A stretch of 64,000 nucleotides of DNA from the NCBI RefSeq assembly GCF_024808255.1, contig NZ_JANTYS010000004.1, forward strand, positions 62,001 to 126,000, written 5' to 3'. Positions 11,201 through 20,439 of the stretch are shown here, piece after piece (the first letter of the stretch is position 1; every line of letters starts with the position of its first letter). The notes below the pieces were generated by a model, which worked only from the letters and a program-made list of their open reading frames with translations, was not told the DNA's origin and did no database searches. Made by a program: the position numbers and the translations under genes. Source of the stretch: Mucilaginibacter dorajii (GTDB lineage Bacteria; Bacteroidota; Bacteroidia; Sphingobacteriales; Sphingobacteriaceae).

Positions 11201-12578
11201 TACTGTAGAGTATAATACTGCCGAAGAAGGTAAAGTAGATGTTGTATTAGGGCGTTCTGGTGAGTTCCGTATTGTTGAGGAAGGAAGCAATAAAGTTATT
11301 GTAACCAACAACATTCCATACGGTTCATACCTGTATATTAAGGATGGCGCTAAAATTACCAAAGGCGACCGTATCTGTTCATGGGATCCGTACAATGCGG
11401 TTATCATCTCAGAGTTTGCAGGTATCACACAGTTTGATGCCGTGTTAGAAGGTATCACTTTCCGTGAAGAATCTGACGAGCAAACGGGTCACCGCGAAAA
11501 AGTAATTATCGATACTCGTGATAAAACTAAAAACCCTGTTATTCAGATCACTGATAACAAAGGAAACTTAGTTAAAGGATATAACATTCCTGTAGGTGCA
11601 CACATTGCTGTTGAAGAAGGCGAAAAACTACAAACAGGACAGGTTATTGCTAAAATCCCTCGTTCAACTGGTAAAACCCGTGATATCACCGGTGGTTTAC
11701 CACGTGTAACCGAGTTGTTTGAAGCACGTAACCCATCAAATCCGGCTGTAGTAACCGAAATTGATGGTGTGGTAACTTTAGGCGGTATTAAACGTGGCAA
11801 CCGCGAAATGACCATCGAGTCAAAAGACGGCCAGGTTAAAAAATACCTTGTTCCATTGTCAAAACACATTCTTGTACAGGATAACGACTTTGTGAAAGCC
11901 GGTATGCCTTTATCAGACGGTTCAATTTCTCCTGCAGATATCCTGGCTATTAAAGGCCCTGCTGCAGTACAGGAGTATCTGGTGAATGGTATCCAGGAAG
12001 TTTACCGTTTACAAGGTGTGAAGATCAATGATAAACACTTTGAAGTTATTGTTCACCAGATGATGCAGAAAGTTGCTATCGAAGATGCGGGGGATACCCG
12101 TTTCTTAGAGCGTGAAGCTGTTGATAGTTGGGATTTCATGACTGAGAACGATGAGATATTTGACAAAAAGGTGGTAACAGAGCCAGGGGATTCTGCTACA
12201 CTAAAATCTGGTCAGATAGTATCATTGAGAAGGTTACGTGATGAGAATTCGGTTTTAAAACGTAAAGATTTAAGATTGGTTGAAGTGCGCGATGCTATCG
12301 CCGCAACATCAAGCCCGATACTGCAAGGTATCACCAGGGCCTCATTAGGTACCAAATCGTTTATCTCAGCTGCATCGTTCCAGGAAACTACCAAAGTACT
12401 TAACGAAGCTGCAATTGCAGGTAAAAAAGATTTAATGCTTGGCTTGAAAGAGAACGTTATTGTTGGTCACTTAATACCTTCAGGTACGGGTTTGCGCGAA
12501 TACGAAAATATCCGTGTAGGCTCACAAGAAGAATTCGACCGCTTAATGGCATCAAAAGCCGAAGAAGTAGAAGCATAA
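8289..12578 (+). CDS. rpoC: DNA-directed RNA polymerase subunit beta'
   Basis: Catalytic subunit of RNA polymerase. 1429 residues. The N-terminal zinc-binding site is visible at residues ~65-86 (CHCG ... CDRC). The magnesium-binding catalytic motif NADFDGDQ is near residues 471-478. A second zinc cluster lies near residues 894-908 ([13 protein letters not shown]). The ATG at 8289 is preceded by AAGGAGAC, a good Shine-Dalgarno sequence. It is the last gene of the operon and a strong terminator follows. Antisense reading frames of 84-151 codons inside it have no independent support. Confidence 0.99.
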   Translation: MSYKKDNKIKSNFTTITISLASPESILERSSGEVLKPETINYRTYKPERDGLFCERIFGPVKDYECHCGKYKRIRYKGIVCDRCGVEVTEKKVRRERMGHINLVVPVAHIWYFRSLPNKIGYLLGLPTKRLDLIIYYERYVVIQPGIKEADGINKMDFLTEEEYLDVLDTLPKENQYLDDKDPQKFVAKMGAEALEELLKRLDLDELSFSLRHQAANETSQQRKNEALKRLQVVEAFRDAKTRIENNPEWMIVKIVPVIPPELRPLVPLEGGRFATSDLNDLYRRVIIRNNRLKRLIEIKAPEVILRNEKRMLQEAVDSLFDNSRKVNAVKTEGNRALKSLSDILKGKQGRFRQNLLGKRVDYSARSVIVVGPNLKLHECGLPKDMAAELFKPFIIRKMIERGVVKTVKSAKKIVDRKDPLVWDILENVLKGHPVLLNRAPTLHRLGIQSFQPKLVEGKAIQLHPLTCTAFNADFDGDQMAVHVPLGNAAILEAQVLMLASHNILNPANGTPITVPSQDMVLGLYYITKGRKTDEGRVVKGQGLTFYSSEEVIIAYNEKKIDLHAFIKVKAFTKDREGNIVSKIIDTTVGRVLFNEHVPVEVGYINELLTKKSLRDIIGEVVKITGMARAAQFLDDIKELGFKMAFQGGLSFNLKDINIPAEKVTLIETASKQVEEVMGNYNMGFITNNERYNQIIDIWTRINNRLTANVMDILSNDNQGFNSVYMMLDSGARGSKEQIRQLAGMRGLMAKPQKSGSGGEIIENPILSNFKEGLSVLEYFISTHGARKGLADTALKTADAGYLTRRLHDVAQDMIVGMVDCGTLRGIYTTALKDNEDIVEPLYDRILGRTTLHDVHDPITNELLAHAGQDITEEIGKRIENSPLEGIEIRSVLTCESKRGVCALCYGRNLASGKRVQKGEAVGVIAAQSIGEPGTQLTLRTFHVGGTASNIAAESQINAKFDGIIEFENVRTVEYNTAEEGKVDVVLGRSGEFRIVEEGSNKVIVTNNIPYGSYLYIKDGAKITKGDRICSWDPYNAVIISEFAGITQFDAVLEGITFREESDEQTGHREKVIIDTRDKTKNPVIQITDNKGNLVKGYNIPVGAHIAVEEGEKLQTGQVIAKIPRSTGKTRDITGGLPRVTELFEARNPSNPAVVTEIDGVVTLGGIKRGNREMTIESKDGQVKKYLVPLSKHILVQDNDFVKAGMPLSDGSISPADILAIKGPAAVQEYLVNGIQEVYRLQGVKINDKHFEVIVHQMMQKVAIEDAGDTRFLEREAVDSWDFMTENDEIFDKKVVTEPGDSATLKSGQIVSLRRLRDENSVLKRKDLRLVEVRDAIAATSSPILQGITRASLGTKSFISAASFQETTKVLNEAAIAGKKDLMLGLKENVIVGHLIPSGTGLREYENIRVGSQEEFDRLMASKAEEVEA

Positions 12579-12597
12579 TTTAAGCTTTAAATATTTT

Positions 12598-12632
12598 AAG
12601 GTCCTCCGTGAAAATGGAGGACCTTTTTTTAT
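12598..12632 (+). terminator. Rho-independent terminator after rpoC
   Basis: A perfect 10-bp stem, AAGGTCCTCC (12598-12607) with GGAGGACCTT (12616-12625), has an 8-nt loop and is followed directly by a run of seven T. It lies 19 nt after the rpoC stop and closes the secE–rpoC operon. Confidence 0.93.
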
Positions 12633-12814
12633 TTTTAAATATTTGAATAAATTTAAAAGTATTCAAAACAATAGTCGATTACTGTTGTTGTAGCTTGACT
12701 TAATATCATAGACGTGATTGGGCAGTTTACCAGATTACATAAAAGATAAGAGGTTAAAATAAGTACCCCCAAAAAGACTTTATACAAAAAGCGTCTTTTT
12801 GTTATTTTAGTAGA

Positions 12815-13126
12815 ATGGAAGAACAAAACGAAAACCAGCTCAACATTGAGCTTTCTGAAGAGATTGCCGAAGGAATTTATTCTAACCTGGCAATTATTAC
12901 CCACTCCAGTTCGGAGTTTGTGCTCGACTTTATCCGCGTTATGCCGGGTGTACCCAAGGCCAAGGTAAAATCAAGGATAATTTTAACCCCGGAGCATGCC
13001 AAGCGACTGCTAACGGCATTGGAAGATAACATTGAAAAGTTTGAAACTCTAAATGGTCGGATTAAGATTCAACAAGATCCATCGGGCTTTCCGATGAATT
13101 TTGGAGGAACCATGGGACAGGCATAA
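12815..13126 (+). CDS. DUF3467 family protein
   Basis: 103-residue cytoplasmic protein of a family without an established function that I recognise as DUF3467. It has an acidic N-terminus (MEEQNENQLNIELSEEIAEG), a central beta-rich segment SNLAIITHSSSEFVLDFIRVMPGVPKAKVKSRI and a helix TPEHAKRLLTALEDNIEKFE. In Bacteroidetes the family often sits downstream of rpoC, as here. A 9-bp hairpin (12770-12778 with 12793-12801) followed by a T-rich stretch lies just before its start, so the gene may have an attenuated or structured leader. The polysaccharide locus begins 160 nt later. Confidence 0.85.
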   Translation: MEEQNENQLNIELSEEIAEGIYSNLAIITHSSSEFVLDFIRVMPGVPKAKVKSRIILTPEHAKRLLTALEDNIEKFETLNGRIKIQQDPSGFPMNFGGTMGQA

Positions 13127-13285
13127 TTTTCAATATTATATTAAAATGCACATTTGATTAAAAAAAAGTTACGTTAATGCCGGTTTTTTAAAAAAAATTA
13201 TAATTATATATGGATGATTTAAAAAAAGTCTATATATTGCAATGTTTTAAAACTTACACCTATAAAAATATGAGAGCTTAATCCA

Positions 13286-14113
13286 ATGAGAAAGATCTAC
13301 TTCTTAAATTTATATTTGATATCGTTTATTTTGTTCTTTTCAGTAGGGTTGTTTTCTTGCACTTCGACGAAAAAGGTTAAATACTTTCAGGATATACCAG
13401 ATTCGGGGCAATTAAAGACAATAGTTAAAGCTGAATATGTGCCCCCGGTTATTAAGGTTGATGATATCTTAACAGTAATAATACAAACTATTGATCCGTT
13501 AAGTGCAAGTACCGCAATTATCAATATGGGCAATATCCCTATTGCAAGTACAGGCGTATCTCTTAATCCATCCGCAATATCAACGGCAAGTCAACAGGTT
13601 TCATCCGGTTACTTGGTAGATAAAGATGGAAATATAACGTTGCCGATCCTTGGGAAAATTAAGGTCGAAGGGTTGTCAACTTCAGATGCTGCTGATGCTA
13701 TTAATAAAATTGCGCTCAACTATTTTAAGGTACCTACAGTTACCGTAAGATTTTCAAATTTTAAGGTTAGCATCACCGGAGAAGTTTTAAGACCGGGTAT
13801 TTATGTAATACCTAATGAAAAGATCAATATTCTTGATGCTATAGCCTTGGCCGGCGATTTAACCATATTCGGTAAAAGAGATAATGTTCTTTTAATAAGA
13901 GAAAACCCCGATGGTAGCAAAACACCTTACAGGATTAATTTGAAGAAAAGTGATATGATGTCTTCTCCATATTATTATCTACGTCAAAATGACATTATTT
14001 ATGTTGAACCTGGTCCAGGTAAGTCTGCAGCTACCGATGCTTCTCAAGCTCGCTACTATACATTAGTGGGAACAGTTTTATCAGTCATAATAGTATTTTT
14101 AACAAGAAAATAG
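13286..14113 (+). CDS. Polysaccharide export outer-membrane lipoprotein (Wza-like)
   Basis: Predicted outer-membrane exit channel for the polysaccharide. 275 residues. A lipoprotein signal peptide ends in LFSC with the lipidated Cys at residue 25. The Poly_export (BexD/Wza) domain follows at ~45-150 and an SLBB ligand domain at ~155-215 (VSITGEVLRPGIYVIPNEKI). A hydrophobic segment at ~253-271 could be the outer-membrane helix. The next gene, 9 nt downstream, is the Wzc-type kinase, the usual partner. It is the first gene of the polysaccharide operon, after an AT-rich leader. Confidence 0.92.
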   Translation: MRKIYFLNLYLISFILFFSVGLFSCTSTKKVKYFQDIPDSGQLKTIVKAEYVPPVIKVDDILTVIIQTIDPLSASTAIINMGNIPIASTGVSLNPSAISTASQQVSSGYLVDKDGNITLPILGKIKVEGLSTSDAADAINKIALNYFKVPTVTVRFSNFKVSITGEVLRPGIYVIPNEKINILDAIALAGDLTIFGKRDNVLLIRENPDGSKTPYRINLKKSDMMSSPYYYLRQNDIIYVEPGPGKSAATDASQARYYTLVGTVLSVIIVFLTRK

Positions 14114-14122
14114 TAATAAAGA

Positions 14123-16522
14123 ATGGCGTCTCGCAACCCAATATCCCCGTCTCATTCATCTAAAAAGAAACAGGACGAAGAGTTTGATTTTAAGAAGTTT
14201 GTATCTAAGGTTATTACAAATTGGCAATATTTTGTTATCGGTATAATTGTATTTGGTTGTATAGGTATTTTTTACAAAAAGTATGCTATATCAAATTATA
14301 AGATTAATGCATTGATGCTTATTCAGGATGATAAGTCTGGTGGATCTGGTAGCGGAGCGTTAGGTGGGCTTGCATCATTAACAGATATATCATCATTACT
14401 GGGAGTTACCAGCAATGCCGAGAATGAGGTTAATATCCTGAAATCAAGAAGTATAGTTGATGATGTAGTTAAAGATTTAAAACTAAATGTTATAACTTTT
14501 AGAAATGGCCGGATTAAAAAAACCGAGATTTTTGACGAAGCACCCTTTGAAATTAATGTTACTTACAAAACTGATTCGATTGAAGCCAGACAATTTGAAA
14601 TAAATGTTAACAACGATAAGATTAGTTTCAAAGACGATAAGGACGATGTTAATATAAAGGCTGAGTACGGGAAAAAAATAAGCCTTCCTCAATATGATAT
14701 TGTTTTTGTAAAAAAGCCGAACGTTCTTGAAACGGGAGCTTATACGGTAGTGTTAGTTTCCAGGGAAGCGGCTGTTGAAAGGCTATCAAAATTGTTGGAT
14801 ATAGGCTTATCAAGCAAAACAACCACTACCATAACGCTGGCGCTCGATTATCCCAATTCAAAAAAAGGCGAGGCTATTTTGAATACGGTAATGGATATTT
14901 ACCTGAGGGCAAACCGGGATAGTAAGCTTCAAATTGCAGATAGCACATTGTCATTTATTAACAATAGATTGAAGCTGGTTGGCAGGGAGTTGACAGATGT
15001 AGAAAGCGAGTTTGAAGGTTTCAGAAAAGAAAATAAAATAGCCGACGTTGACGAGCAATCGAAAGCTTTGATTGGTGCTTCAAGTGATTTTATGAAGCAA
15101 CTTAGCACATTAGACGTTCAAATATCGGTTATCAAGGATTTGCAAAAATTCTTAAATAATCCAAGTAATAAAAAAATTATACCAGCTACACTTGCAGTTG
15201 CAGGCGATGGATTTTCTGAAACGATTCAGAAATATAATGAACTGTTGGTTGATAGAGACAGGCAGAGTCTTGTTAGTACGGATAATAACCCTTATATCCA
15301 GAATTTGGATTCTCAGATTGATAATTTTAGAACTGTAATAGTTAAAAATCTAAACGTATATCTGAAAGGTTTAGAGGTTAGTAAAGCCAACCTTCAAGCT
15401 CAGAACCAAAAATTTAATGGCCAGATTGAAAGCGTCCCTGCTATATCAAGGAAGTTTTTAGATTATACTAGACAGCAGACGGTAAAGCAGGATTTATATA
15501 TATTCCTTTTACAGAAAAGAGAAGAAACAGCAATTTCCAGAACCTCTACTATATCTACCGCAAAAATTATTGACTCTGCAAAAAGTGATTATGAACCTAA
15601 TTATTCAAAATCATTGTTAACAACGATTGTCATATTCGGGCTGGGCATTATATTTCCTTTAGCATTTATATATATCAAAGAATTGTTCAATGTTAAAATC
15701 AACTATAAGTCTGATATAGAGGAGGCAACTAATATTCCTGTGGTTGGTGAAATTAGCCACAACGATTCCGAAAATAGTTTAGTAGTAAATAACCAGTCCA
15801 GATCTATAATATCGGAGCAATTCAGGGCGCTGAGAACAAATTTGCAATATTTACTAAACGTAGAACAGCCACAAGTGATCATGGTATCGTCAAGTATGAG
15901 CGGCGAGGGAAAATCATTCATCTCGCTAAATATTGGAAGCGTGTTGTCGTTGGGTGATAAGAAGGTGGTATTTATTGAGTTGGATTTACGTAAACCAAAG
16001 CTTTCTCAAAATATCGGTCTCGATAACAGTAACGGTTTTACTAATTTCGTGGTATCGAGCAGTATGTCTGTCGATTCTATTCTGAAGCCATTATGGTTTA
16101 GCGAGAATTGCTTTTTAATTAGTTCGGGTCCTATTCCGCCAAACCCGTCTGAGTTAATGTTAAACGATAGATTGGGTTTGCTTATTAGTGAGTTAAAAAA
16201 GAGATTTGATTTTATTATAATAGATAGTGCTCCTGTCGGATTGGTTTCGGATGCGTTAATCATAGAAAAGTTTGTTGACATTACACTTTATATTGTTCGT
16301 CAGAAATATACTTTCAAAGCTCAATTGGGCATTGTAAATGATTTGGTTGATAGTAATAAGTTAAGAAAGGCATACCTGGTAACCAATGATATCGAAACTA
16401 AAACAGGGGGCTATTATGGCGGCTATGGTTATGGCTACGGTTATGGCTACGGTTATGGCTACGGAAACGTTGAGGAGGCGAAGAAAAAAGAAGGTTGGAT
16501 TACTAAGTTATTTAAAAAGTAA
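14123..16522 (+). CDS. wzc: Wzc-type chain-length regulator / BY-kinase
   Basis: Inner-membrane copolymerase with a cytoplasmic tyrosine kinase that controls polysaccharide assembly with Wza. 799 residues. The first membrane segment is at ~35-53, a Wzz/GNVR periplasmic region with coiled-coil stretches runs to ~490, and the second membrane segment is at ~496-520. The kinase domain has Walker A SGEGKS (Lys597), the Walker A'-like segment VFIELDLRKP and Walker B FIIIDSAP (Asp701). The tail is a (Gly-Tyr)n run with nine Tyr, partly encoded by a 12-bp tandem repeat, before a Lys-rich end. The usual Asp of the A' motif (IDxDLR) reads Glu here (IELDLR). Confidence 0.93.
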   Translation: MASRNPISPSHSSKKKQDEEFDFKKFVSKVITNWQYFVIGIIVFGCIGIFYKKYAISNYKINALMLIQDDKSGGSGSGALGGLASLTDISSLLGVTSNAENEVNILKSRSIVDDVVKDLKLNVITFRNGRIKKTEIFDEAPFEINVTYKTDSIEARQFEINVNNDKISFKDDKDDVNIKAEYGKKISLPQYDIVFVKKPNVLETGAYTVVLVSREAAVERLSKLLDIGLSSKTTTTITLALDYPNSKKGEAILNTVMDIYLRANRDSKLQIADSTLSFINNRLKLVGRELTDVESEFEGFRKENKIADVDEQSKALIGASSDFMKQLSTLDVQISVIKDLQKFLNNPSNKKIIPATLAVAGDGFSETIQKYNELLVDRDRQSLVSTDNNPYIQNLDSQIDNFRTVIVKNLNVYLKGLEVSKANLQAQNQKFNGQIESVPAISRKFLDYTRQQTVKQDLYIFLLQKREETAISRTSTISTAKIIDSAKSDYEPNYSKSLLTTIVIFGLGIIFPLAFIYIKELFNVKINYKSDIEEATNIPVVGEISHNDSENSLVVNNQSRSIISEQFRALRTNLQYLLNVEQPQVIMVSSSMSGEGKSFISLNIGSVLSLGDKKVVFIELDLRKPKLSQNIGLDNSNGFTNFVVSSSMSVDSILKPLWFSENCFLISSGPIPPNPSELMLNDRLGLLISELKKRFDFIIIDSAPVGLVSDALIIEKFVDITLYIVRQKYTFKAQLGIVNDLVDSNKLRKAYLVTNDIETKTGGYYGGYGYGYGYGYGYGYGNVEEAKKKEGWITKLFKK
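16427..16462 (+). repeat. 12-bp tandem repeat in the wzc tyrosine tail
   Basis: Three exact consecutive copies of GGTTATGGCTAC (Gly-Tyr-Gly-Tyr), with degenerate flanking Gly-Tyr codons. Each unit adds two tyrosines in frame, so replication slippage would change the number of phosphorylatable tyrosines without a frameshift. Confidence 0.9.
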
Positions 16523-16616
16523 TTGTACAATGATACCGCTAATCTGAATATTAACATTGTTTGATAACAGTAAAAACATTTATTCTGTAAGTACCCCCTA
16601 TATTAACAAATAAAAA

Positions 16617-17660
16617 ATGTTGTCATTTACCTTAAAAGTTGTTGAAATACGTTCGGAAACTTCTGATACTGTTACCGTTTGTTTTAAACAGCCTGGATTA
16701 AAAAAAATAAAATATCTACCAGGCCAATATTTAACATTGATTTTTCGTATCAATGGTCGAAAATATATACGCCCGTATTCTTTTTCCTCGGCTCCGGGTG
16801 TTGATCCTTATCTTGAGGTTACTATTAAAAGAGTGCCTGGAGGTGTGGTATCTAATCACGTTAACGATTTTTTAAAGGTTGATGAGCTTGTTGAGGTTAT
16901 TCAGCCAATGGGCGATTTTGTTTTAAACAACGAAATGCTGGAAAACAACCTCCATATTGTACTGTGGGGAGCCGGGAGCGGAATAACACCATTAATTTCT
17001 ATTGCTAAATATGTGTTGAATACAAATACCGGCAATAGAGTTACCCTGGTATATGGGAATAAAAACTCCGAATCGGTTATCTTCAAAAACAAAATAACTG
17101 AACTTGAAAATCAGTATCCGGAAACACTTGACACATGGCATTTTTACACCCAGTTAAAAATAGCCGAAAATAACTCTGAAATTATTGAAGGTAGAATAAG
17201 TCCTGAACGGATTCTTGCTATTTTAAAGCAGCAGGTAGATATTCAAAATACTGTCCATTTTATTTGTGGCCCAACTGGTTTAAAACAATCGGTAAAAGAA
17301 ACATTAAAAGAGCTTTCCGTTGACGATGATGCCATTTTTACAGAAGAATTTGAAACTATAAAGAATCCTGAAGATTTTAAAGATATAACCACCCGCTTAG
17401 TTGAATTTGTTAAGAACGGCGTTGGAAGCAAGGTGGAGGTTACAAAAGGCAAAAGTTTATTGGAAGCGGGGTTGGATTTTAATTTAGACTTGGATTACTC
17501 TTGCCAAACAGGAAGTTGTACACTGTGCAAAGCTAAAATTTTAGCCGGTAGTATAAAAACTATAGGTATACAACACATGCCGAGTTCTTTAAAGGATGAT
17601 GAGTGTTTACTATGTTGCGGTTATCCTTTATCAGATGATATTAAAGTAAGCGTTTTATAA
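16617..17660 (+). CDS. ddhD: CDP-6-deoxy-glucoseen reductase (E3), flavin/2Fe-2S
   Basis: Predicted to pass electrons from NAD(P)H to the RfbH/E1 dehydrase in 3-deoxygenation of CDP-sugars. 347 residues. Ferredoxin-NADP reductase domain: FAD-binding RPYSFSSAP at ~55-63, NAD-binding GAGSGITPLI at ~118-127. The C-terminal plant-type [2Fe-2S] domain has CQTGSCTLC, with a further cluster Cys in ECLLCCGYP. Many oxygenase reductases share this architecture, so the role rests on the adjacent rfbF, rfbG and rfbH. In enterobacterial loci the order differs; here the reductase comes first, 95 nt after wzc. Confidence 0.82.
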   Translation: MLSFTLKVVEIRSETSDTVTVCFKQPGLKKIKYLPGQYLTLIFRINGRKYIRPYSFSSAPGVDPYLEVTIKRVPGGVVSNHVNDFLKVDELVEVIQPMGDFVLNNEMLENNLHIVLWGAGSGITPLISIAKYVLNTNTGNRVTLVYGNKNSESVIFKNKITELENQYPETLDTWHFYTQLKIAENNSEIIEGRISPERILAILKQQVDIQNTVHFICGPTGLKQSVKETLKELSVDDDAIFTEEFETIKNPEDFKDITTRLVEFVKNGVGSKVEVTKGKSLLEAGLDFNLDLDYSCQTGSCTLCKAKILAGSIKTIGIQHMPSSLKDDECLLCCGYPLSDDIKVSVL

Positions 17661-17673
17661 TTCAATAAAATAT

Positions 17674-18444
17674 ATGAAAGTAGTATTGTTAGCCGGGGGA
17701 TTAGGAACCCGATTGTCAGAAGAAACAGTCTTAAGGCCAAAGCCCATGGTTGAAATTGGTGGTATGCCTATCTTGTGGCATATCATGAAAATCTACTCAT
17801 CGCATGGATTTAATGATTTTGTTATTTGTTTAGGATACAAGGGTTATGTGATTAAGGAATATTTTGCAAACTATTTTTTGCATAAATCTGATGTTACAAT
17901 AGATCTGAAAGACAATTCTATTAAAGTACACGATAGCCAGGCAGAACCCTGGACGATAACCTTGGTTGATACCGGTAACGAATCAATGACTGGGGGGCGT
18001 ATAAAACGTATACAGCCTCATGTAGGTAATGAAACATTTATGCTTACCTATGGTGATGGCGTTAGCGATGTAAATATCGCCGAGTTAGCAAAATATCATA
18101 AAGAAAAAGGTAAACATTGCACAGTTACATCGGTGCAGCCATCCGGGCGCTTTGGTGCTATCAATATTAACGACGATAAAAGCGTGCATTCATTTATGGA
18201 GAAACCCAAAGGAGACGGCGCGTGGATCAATGGAGGCTTTTTTGTTTGTGAACCCGCGGTTTTTGATTATATAGACGGCGATAGTACCATATGGGAAAGA
18301 GAGCCTATGGAGAAAATCGCCTTAGATGGGCAGATGGTTGCTTTTGAGCATAATGGCTTTTGGAAGCCAATGGATACTTTGAGAGACAAGCAGGAGTTGG
18401 AGGGTGATTGGGCAAATAACAGCGCTAAATGGAAAACCTGGTAA
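17674..18444 (+). CDS. rfbF: Glucose-1-phosphate cytidylyltransferase
   Basis: Makes CDP-glucose from CTP and glucose-1-phosphate, the entry step to CDP-3,6-dideoxyhexoses. 256 residues, the normal length. The nucleotidyltransferase signature is at the N-terminus (VVLLAGGLGTRLSEETVLRPKP) shortened here to its key elements: GGLGTRL and KPMVEIGG. Further motifs are TYGDGVSD and EKPKGDGAWINGG. It begins 13 nt after ddhD and is followed 1 nt later by rfbG, so translation is probably coupled. Confidence 0.95.
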   Translation: MKVVLLAGGLGTRLSEETVLRPKPMVEIGGMPILWHIMKIYSSHGFNDFVICLGYKGYVIKEYFANYFLHKSDVTIDLKDNSIKVHDSQAEPWTITLVDTGNESMTGGRIKRIQPHVGNETFMLTYGDGVSDVNIAELAKYHKEKGKHCTVTSVQPSGRFGAININDDKSVHSFMEKPKGDGAWINGGFFVCEPAVFDYIDGDSTIWEREPMEKIALDGQMVAFEHNGFWKPMDTLRDKQELEGDWANNSAKWKTW

Positions 18445-18445
18445 T

Positions 18446-19531
18446 ATGAGCTTTAACAATATATATCACGGAAAAAAAGTACTGGTTACAGGTCATACCG
18501 GCTTTAAAGGCTCATGGCTTTCCATTTGGTTAAAACAATTGGGAGCGGATGTTTATGGTTATGCCTTACCCCCATATTCTGAACTCGATAATTTTGTTAC
18601 CACAAACCTTGAGAGCCAGATTACTCATTTTGAAGGCGATGTTAGAGATGCAGCCAAATTAAATGATGTATTTGCTAAAGTACAGCCCGAGATAGTTTTT
18701 CACCTGGCTGCTCAGCCTCTTGTGTTGCTTTCGTATGAAGATCCGGTTGGTACATTTGAAACCAATTTGATGGGAGTAGTTAACTTTTTCGAAGCTGTAA
18801 GAAAAACCAAATCTGTAAAGGTAGCAATTAACGTAACCAGCGATAAATGCTACGATAACAAAGAATGGGTTTGGGGATACAGGGAAAATGATCCAATGGG
18901 GGGCAAAGATCCTTATAGTGCATCGAAAGGCTGCGCAGAACTTATTACAAGTTCATATGTTCATTCGTTCTTTAATAATTCAAGCTGCCTTGTAGCGTCG
19001 GCTAGAGCCGGTAACGTCATTGGCGGAGGTGATTGGGCAAAGGACCGGATAGTACCTGATTATTTTAGAGCATTCAAAGCAAATTTAAAACTCACTATAA
19101 GAAATCCGTATGCCACCCGACCTTGGCAGCATGTATTGGAGCCTTTAAGTGGGTACCTGAATCTTGCTGCAACCCTTTATGAAAAAGGTAAAGAGTATTG
19201 CGGCGGGTGGAATTTTGGCCCTGAAGATACATCAAACTATTCCGTAAAAGACCTTGTTGACAGAATGTTGTTGATTGATAATACCGGAGGATATGAGATT
19301 CCGGAAAATACTGTAAAGCCCCATGAAGCTACATTGCTTAAACTTGATATATCAAAAGCGGTTAACTATTTAAATTGGAGGCCGGTACTATCCTTTGATG
19401 AAACTGCCGAGTTTACCGTGAATGGTTATAAAGATGATATTTCAGAAGAAGGTATTTTAAATAAGAGAATAGAACAGATTAACTTGTATACAAGTAAGGC
19501 TGTCCAAAAGAAAATTGAATGGGCGATATAA
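18446..19531 (+). CDS. rfbG: CDP-glucose 4,6-dehydratase
   Basis: Converts CDP-glucose to CDP-4-keto-6-deoxyglucose. 361 residues from the ATG at 18446, which lies 1 nt after the rfbF stop; an upstream in-frame ATG at 18404 is inside rfbF and adds a non-conserved extension. Extended SDR fold: NAD-binding GHTGFKGSW near residue 15, the catalytic Tyr-x3-Lys as YSASK, and the family's NVTSDKCYDNKEWVWGYREN segment (here shortened to SDKCYDNKEW). Its end overlaps the next gene by 13 nt. Confidence 0.95.
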   Translation: MSFNNIYHGKKVLVTGHTGFKGSWLSIWLKQLGADVYGYALPPYSELDNFVTTNLESQITHFEGDVRDAAKLNDVFAKVQPEIVFHLAAQPLVLLSYEDPVGTFETNLMGVVNFFEAVRKTKSVKVAINVTSDKCYDNKEWVWGYRENDPMGGKDPYSASKGCAELITSSYVHSFFNNSSCLVASARAGNVIGGGDWAKDRIVPDYFRAFKANLKLTIRNPYATRPWQHVLEPLSGYLNLAATLYEKGKEYCGGWNFGPEDTSNYSVKDLVDRMLLIDNTGGYEIPENTVKPHEATLLKLDISKAVNYLNWRPVLSFDETAEFTVNGYKDDISEEGILNKRIEQINLYTSKAVQKKIEWAI

Positions 19532-20439
19532 AAAAGCTTTTAATAACGGGAGCAAGTGGTTTTTTGGGTAGCCGTCTTTTAGAAATGCTTTTGAAAGAGA
19601 GTTACAGCCCGGTTGTGTATTTAAGGCAAAGCTCTGATACATGGCGTATCAAAAATCTGCAAGGTGATTATGAAATTTTTATAGCCGCTGATAATAGTGA
19701 GTCAAGTATACAAAAGTTGTTTGACGAACATGAGATAGAGGGTATACTTCACATAGCAACTGAATATGGCAGGCAAAAGTCATTATCGTCAATAATCGAA
19801 ACTAATGTTCTTTTTCCGTTAAGGCTTATTGAAGCCGGATTGAAGCGAGGTTTAAAGCTTTTTATAAATACAGATACTTTTTTTGGAAAGAAGCAATTCG
19901 ATTTGCAATATCTTAGTGACTATACCACATCTAAAAGAGTACTTGAAGGACTTTTAAACGGCCTGGCATCAAAGCTAACTATAGCTAATTTACGAATAGA
20001 ACACGTATATGGCGAAAACGATTCCGAAAGTAAGTTTGTTACCAGCGTTATTAAACAGGCTATCTTGAATAACGATGAGATATTGCTTACAGAGGGATTG
20101 CAAAAACGTGATTTTATATATGTTGATGATGTGGCAAATGCCTATATCAGCGTATTAAAATACGGTAACCTTACCCATGGTTACAATGAATACGAGGTAG
20201 GTACAGGTATCTCAATAAGGGTTAAAGATTTTGTAACCGGGATTGCTAATACGGCCAACTCAAAATCAAATTTAAATTTTGGAGCAATTGCGGTACGTGC
20301 GGGCGAGATAGAAGATTCATCAGCCAATATAACTGCACTAACGCAATTGGGATGGGCTCCTGAGTATGATATGAATAAAGCATTGAAAAAAATAATTACA
20401 GCAGAGAAAAAAAGATTTGCATATGAAAATGGAATTTGA
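19519..20439 (+). CDS. NAD-dependent epimerase/reductase, probable CDP-abequose or CDP-paratose synthase
   Basis: Extended SDR of 306 residues. N-terminal [12 protein letters not shown] binds the dinucleotide; the catalytic Tyr-Lys pair reads YTTSK, with NTDTFF as the upstream active-site strand. Encoded between rfbG and rfbH with overlaps on both sides, it is the best candidate for the 4-keto reduction that finishes the 3,6-dideoxyhexose. Sequence alone does not tell me which C4 stereochemistry is made (abequose against paratose). No second epimerase of the tyvelose (RfbE) or ascarylose type is recognisable next to it. The family call is strong, the exact product is inferred. Confidence 0.72.
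   Translation: MGDIKKLLITGASGFLGSRLLEMLLKESYSPVVYLRQSSDTWRIKNLQGDYEIFIAADNSESSIQKLFDEHEIEGILHIATEYGRQKSLSSIIETNVLFPLRLIEAGLKRGLKLFINTDTFFGKKQFDLQYLSDYTTSKRVLEGLLNGLASKLTIANLRIEHVYGENDSESKFVTSVIKQAILNNDEILLTEGLQKRDFIYVDDVANAYISVLKYGNLTHGYNEYEVGTGISIRVKDFVTGIANTANSKSNLNFGAIAVRAGEIEDSSANITALTQLGWAPEYDMNKALKKIITAEKKRFAYENGI

Noticed and set aside
11003..11458. 151-codon open frame antisense to rpoC
   Set aside because: It lies entirely within the highly conserved rpoC, has no recognisable domain or start context, and is explained by codon bias of the sense gene.
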